Below, in pieces: positions 4,305 to 6,237 of a DNA stretch of 6,237 nucleotides (the first letter of the stretch is position 1; every line of letters begins with the position of its first letter). This stretch comes from Kiritimatiellia bacterium (GTDB taxonomy: Bacteria; Verrucomicrobiota; Kiritimatiellia; RFP12; UBA3636). The position numbers and the translations under genes are program-made. The DNA is taken from assembly GCA_017413145.1 (NCBI GenBank), contig JAFPUX010000588.1:1-6237 (forward strand). Reading direction: 5' to 3'. A model generated the notes under the pieces. The model worked only from the letters and a program-made list of their open reading frames with translations. It had not been told where the DNA came from and made no database searches.

Positions 4305-5672
4305 CTACTCGATGATTTCCTTCTCGGGGTCCTCGAAGTAGTTCAGCGTGAGCGGGATGCGGCGGCCGCGGCGTTCGACGACGACGGCGATCTTGGTCCG
4401 TTCGTCGAGGTGCGCCATCGCGTCGTCATAGATTGCGGCGATGTCGTCGAGCGTGGCGACGGGCTTGCCGCCGACCTCGCGCAGGATGTCGTTCTCCTTG
4501 ATGCCGGCGCTCTCCGCGTTGCCGTCCCACGAGGTGGCGGAGACGAACAGGCCGCCGTCCGGCGCGTAGAACGAGAGCTGCGGGTTGTCGAAGCGGTTGA
4601 TCTCCTTGGCGGTGAAGCCCCAGCGCGGCAGGACCTTCTCTTCGCCCTCGACGGCGCCCTTGGCGCGCGGGGCGAACGCGATTTCGAGCGCCTCGGCGCC
4701 GCGGACGACCGAGAAGACCGTGTTGCTGCCTTCGGGGACGCGGCCGAGGCGGCGCTCCAGCGCGGGCATCTGCTCCCAGGTGAGCGCGGTGACGGGCTCG
4801 CCGTCGACGGCGACGACGCGGTCGCCGGCCTTCACGCCGGCCTTGCGCGCGGGGCTGCCGAGCTCGGTGCCGGAGACGACGACGCCGTTCGTGGCGTCGA
4901 ACGCCATGTTGCGGTCGAAGTCGCGCAGCGGCTGGAAGCGGAAGCCGAACCACGCCCAGCCGGCGTTGCCCTCGGCGCGCAGCGCGGGGAGCACTTCGAG
5001 GATCGTCGGCGAGGGGATCGTGAAGGCCTGGTCGCCGAAGATGATCCCGCGGGCGTTGAGGCCGACGACGCGGCCGGCGGTGTCGACGAGCGGGCCGCCG
5101 GAGTTGCCGGGGCTGATCGCGGCGTCGGTCTGGTACCAGAGCGTGTAGCGGCCGGCGCCCTCGAGGTAGCGGTCGGTGCAGGAGATGATGCCCATCGTGA
5201 CGGAGCGCGCGAGGCCCCACGGCGCTCCCATGGCGAGGACGACGTCGCCGATCTGGACGGTGTCGGGCGAGAGCGTGGCGAAGGGCAGGGGCGGGGCGCC
5301 CGCGGGGCGCTCGAGCTTGAGCAGAGCCACGTCGAGGTCCTGGTCGAAGCCGAGGACCGTGGCGGGGTAGGACGAGCCGTCCGTGAGCAGGCAGCGGATC
5401 TCCTCGGCCTTGTCGATCACGTGGTGGTTCGTGAGCAGCTCGCCCTCGGGCGTGATCACGACGCCGCTGCCGGAGACGACGCCCTTCTCGTCCTTGCCGG
5501 AGCTCAGGTCCTTGCAGACGACGCGGATGTAGACGAGGGCCGGGAAGACGGCCTTCTCGGCGGCCTGGATGGTGTCGCGGAAGTCGATGGACTCGGGCGC
5601 GGAGGGGACGGACGCGCAGCCGCCGGCGAGGAGCGCCGCGGCCGCAAGGGCGGGGAGGAGGTTGGTTTTCAT
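4305..5672 (-). CDS. HtrA/DegP-family serine protease, lipoprotein form with two PDZ domains
   Basis: The product is 455 residues from the ATG at 5672. Residues 1-19 are a lipoprotein-type signal ending LLAGGC, with Cys19 as the likely lipid site; the -3 residue is Ala, a weaker lipobox. Residues about 30-230 are a trypsin-like S1C domain. The catalytic triad can be read as His84 in TNHHV, Asp114 in DVALLKL and Ser191 in GNSGGPL. PDZ1 covers about 240-335 (GVVVSGTELGSPARKAGVKAGD) and PDZ2 about 350-445 (SAGIKENDILREVGGKPV). In this family the protease degrades or refolds misfolded periplasmic proteins, and the PDZ domains read exposed C-termini and drive oligomer assembly. Lipid anchoring would tether this one to a membrane instead of leaving it soluble like DegP. 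A longer frame from a TTG at 5885 is rejected: it would bury the promoter and put 71 non-signal residues before the signal peptide. The next gene is 22 nt downstream. Confidence 0.93.
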   Translation of the reverse strand: MKTNLLPALAAAALLAGGCASVPSAPESIDFRDTIQAAEKAVFPALVYIRVVCKDLSSGKDEKGVVSGSGVVITPEGELLTNHHVIDKAEEIRCLLTDGSSYPATVLGFDQDLDVALLKLERPAGAPPLPFATLSPDTVQIGDVVLAMGAPWGLARSVTMGIISCTDRYLEGAGRYTLWYQTDAAISPGNSGGPLVDTAGRVVGLNARGIIFGDQAFTIPSPTILEVLPALRAEGNAGWAWFGFRFQPLRDFDRNMAFDATNGVVVSGTELGSPARKAGVKAGDRVVAVDGEPVTALTWEQMPALERRLGRVPEGSNTVFSVVRGAEALEIAFAPRAKGAVEGEEKVLPRWGFTAKEINRFDNPQLSFYAPDGGLFVSATSWDGNAESAGIKENDILREVGGKPVATLDDIAAIYDDAMAHLDERTKIAVVVERRGRRIPLTLNYFEDPEKEIIE

Positions 5673-5679
5673 GCGGCCC

Positions 5680-5708
5680 ATCATGGCGGAAACCGCCGCC
5701 GCTGTCAA
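5680..5708 (-). promoter_or_regulatory. Predicted promoter of the HtrA-type protease operon
   Basis: A perfect -35 TTGACA (5708-5703) is followed after 17 nt by CATGAT (5685-5680), four of six -10 bases. Transcription would begin within a few bases of the ATG at 5672-5670, so the mRNA would be leaderless or nearly so, in line with the missing Shine-Dalgarno. The spacer holds the dyad GGCGG-TTT-CCGCC (5698-5686) and a second dyad, GCTCG-AA-CGAGC on the + strand (5709-5720), abuts the -35; either could be a regulator site. Confidence 0.5.
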
Positions 5709-5881
5709 GCTCGAACGAGCGGGCGTGTAATAACCTTGCTGCACGGCAACGGACGAATCTGCACGGTGCTTGTTCGCATGCGCACGCCGCTGCTGCGGCG
5801 TCATCCGTTCCGTGTGGTCGGCGGCGGACTGCACCGCCTGGGTTGCGAGCGGCGAGCCGATGCCGCGAGCGGTGGGACGAT
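5709..5881. other. Intergenic stretch between hrpA hairpin and protease promoter, no gene recognised
   Basis: No tRNA-like fold, no convincing reading frame and no known RNA motif was found here. The only local structures are a small dyad next to the -35 (5709-5720) and a 7-bp hairpin ACGCCGC/GCGGCGT with a TGCT loop (5784-5801). Two similar CTGCACGG segments lie near 5739 and 5759. Confidence 0.5.
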
Positions 5882-5921
5882 GCAAGGCGGGCGGGCCGCA
5901 TGGGCGGCCCGCCCGCCTTGC
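5882..5921. terminator. Strong GC-rich hairpin after hrpA, probable terminator or 3'-end structure
   Basis: GCAAGGCGGGCGGGCCGC (5882-5899) and GCGGCCCGCCCGCCTTGC (5904-5921) form a perfect 18-bp stem with an ATGG loop. It begins 12 nt after the hrpA stop codon. In the hrpA direction the stem is followed by ATCGTCC and not by a T-run, so it is not a textbook intrinsic terminator for that gene. In the other direction a six-T run (5930-5935) lies 8 nt past the stem, but no + strand gene is seen that would use it. Confidence 0.65.
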
Positions 5922-5933
5922 GAATCCGGTTTT

Positions 5934-6237
5934 TTAGCCGACGACCTCCGCCCAGAGGCGGTCGAGGCGTTGGCGCGAGGCGGGCTCGGGCGTGCCGAGC
6001 GCCTGCGCGAACGTCGCGACGCGGAATTCCTCGACGAGCCAGCGGTAGCGCTCCGCGGCGGCTTCGTCGAAGGGCGGGTTTCCGTCGCGGTCGGCGACGA
6101 GCGAAACGTAGCGCTCCCACGCGGCGCGGACCGGCGCCATGCGGCGCGCGTCGCCCGCGGGGTCGAGCGAAGCGCGTGTGAGCCGGCGCAGGACGGCCTC
6201 GAGGTAGCGCGGGAACTCCGCGAGCCGCGCGACGGGC
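5934..6237 (-). CDS. hrpA: ATP-dependent RNA helicase HrpA, C-terminal 100 residues only
   Basis: The frame is open from the window edge to a TAA at 5936-5934, so only the 3' end of the gene is present and the DEAH helicase motifs lie outside. The 100 residues match the end of the long C-terminal region (DUF3418) of HrpA: LAEFPRYLEAVLRRLTR near the start, then RMAPVRAAWERY, and the characteristic ERYRWLVEEFRVATFAQALGTPEP segment followed by a final helix, RQRLDRLWAEV. In bacteria HrpA is a large 3'-5' DEAH-box RNA helicase linked to mRNA processing and to rescue of stalled, collided ribosomes. The recognition rests on this one end region, but the WLVEEFRVxxFAQxLGT pattern is distinctive. A strong hairpin follows the stop, and the next gene has its own promoter, so hrpA probably ends a transcription unit. 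Confidence 0.82.
   Translation of the reverse strand, partial: PVARLAEFPRYLEAVLRRLTRASLDPAGDARRMAPVRAAWERYVSLVADRDGNPPFDEAAAERYRWLVEEFRVATFAQALGTPEPASRQRLDRLWAEVVG

Noticed and set aside
5700..5881. Possible tRNA or structured RNA gene in the largest intergenic region
   Set aside because: No acceptor/T-arm/anticodon arrangement could be drawn on either strand and only short local hairpins are present.
5673..5885. 71-codon N-terminal extension of the protease from a TTG
   Set aside because: It would place the signal peptide internally and the perfect -35 inside the coding region; its residues do not look like a conserved domain.
4426..6120. Minus-strand reading frame of 564 codons across the protease and hrpA
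   Set aside because: It is another frame of the protease gene and is almost entirely Arg/Pro/Ala; it runs through the hrpA end and the hairpin, which no real gene would do.

Overview
This is a GC-rich bacterial chromosomal window in which every supported gene is on the minus strand, so genes are read from right to left. Three, possibly four, products carry export signals; three have lipoprotein-type signals, which points to a Gram-negative cell envelope. No gene has a clear AGGAGG ribosome-binding site. Short 7-nt-period repeats sit at gene starts. GC richness, weak Shine-Dalgarno use, lipoprotein content and heptad repeats fit a Planctomycetota/Verrucomicrobiota/Kiritimatiellota-type organism, but that assignment is an impression and no taxonomic marker is present.

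Layout in transcription order. (1) 5934-6237: the last 100 residues of an HrpA-type DEAH-box RNA helicase, cut by the window edge, followed by an 18-bp perfect GC-rich hairpin. (2) 4305-5672: an HtrA/DegP-family serine protease with two PDZ domains and an N-terminal lipoprotein signal, behind its own promoter that would give an almost leaderless mRNA. (3) 3644-4282: a 212-aa lipoprotein of unknown function, 22 nt after the protease and probably co-transcribed with it. (4) 2508-3446: a Fic-family AMP-transferase with a small excisionase/MerR-like DNA-binding helix at its N terminus and a built-in class II inhibitory motif; a 55-nt imperfect palindrome overlaps its likely promoter. (5) 1093-2397: a 434-aa lipoprotein that looks like two tandem PsbP/DcrB-like modules, with its own promoter. 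(6) 145-1053: a 302-aa exported protein with a C-terminal Cys-rich signature, 39 nt after gene 5 and probably in the same operon. (7) 1-46: what may be the first 15 codons of another exported protein.

There are three likely transcription units after hrpA: protease plus lipoprotein; fic; and the two exported proteins, perhaps continuing into the partial gene. The protease and the lipoproteins suggest envelope maintenance. Fic is probably a self-contained regulatory enzyme that may control its own promoter. The best leads are the Fic palindrome and its related half-site in the next promoter, the near-identical 53-bp signal-peptide/leader block shared by genes 5 and 6, and the heptad leaders whose register to the start codon is the same in both. 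No CRISPR array, transposase, phage gene, tRNA or rRNA was seen, and no complete new defence or biosynthetic system is evident. The longest stretch without a gene is 5673-5933 (261 nt).
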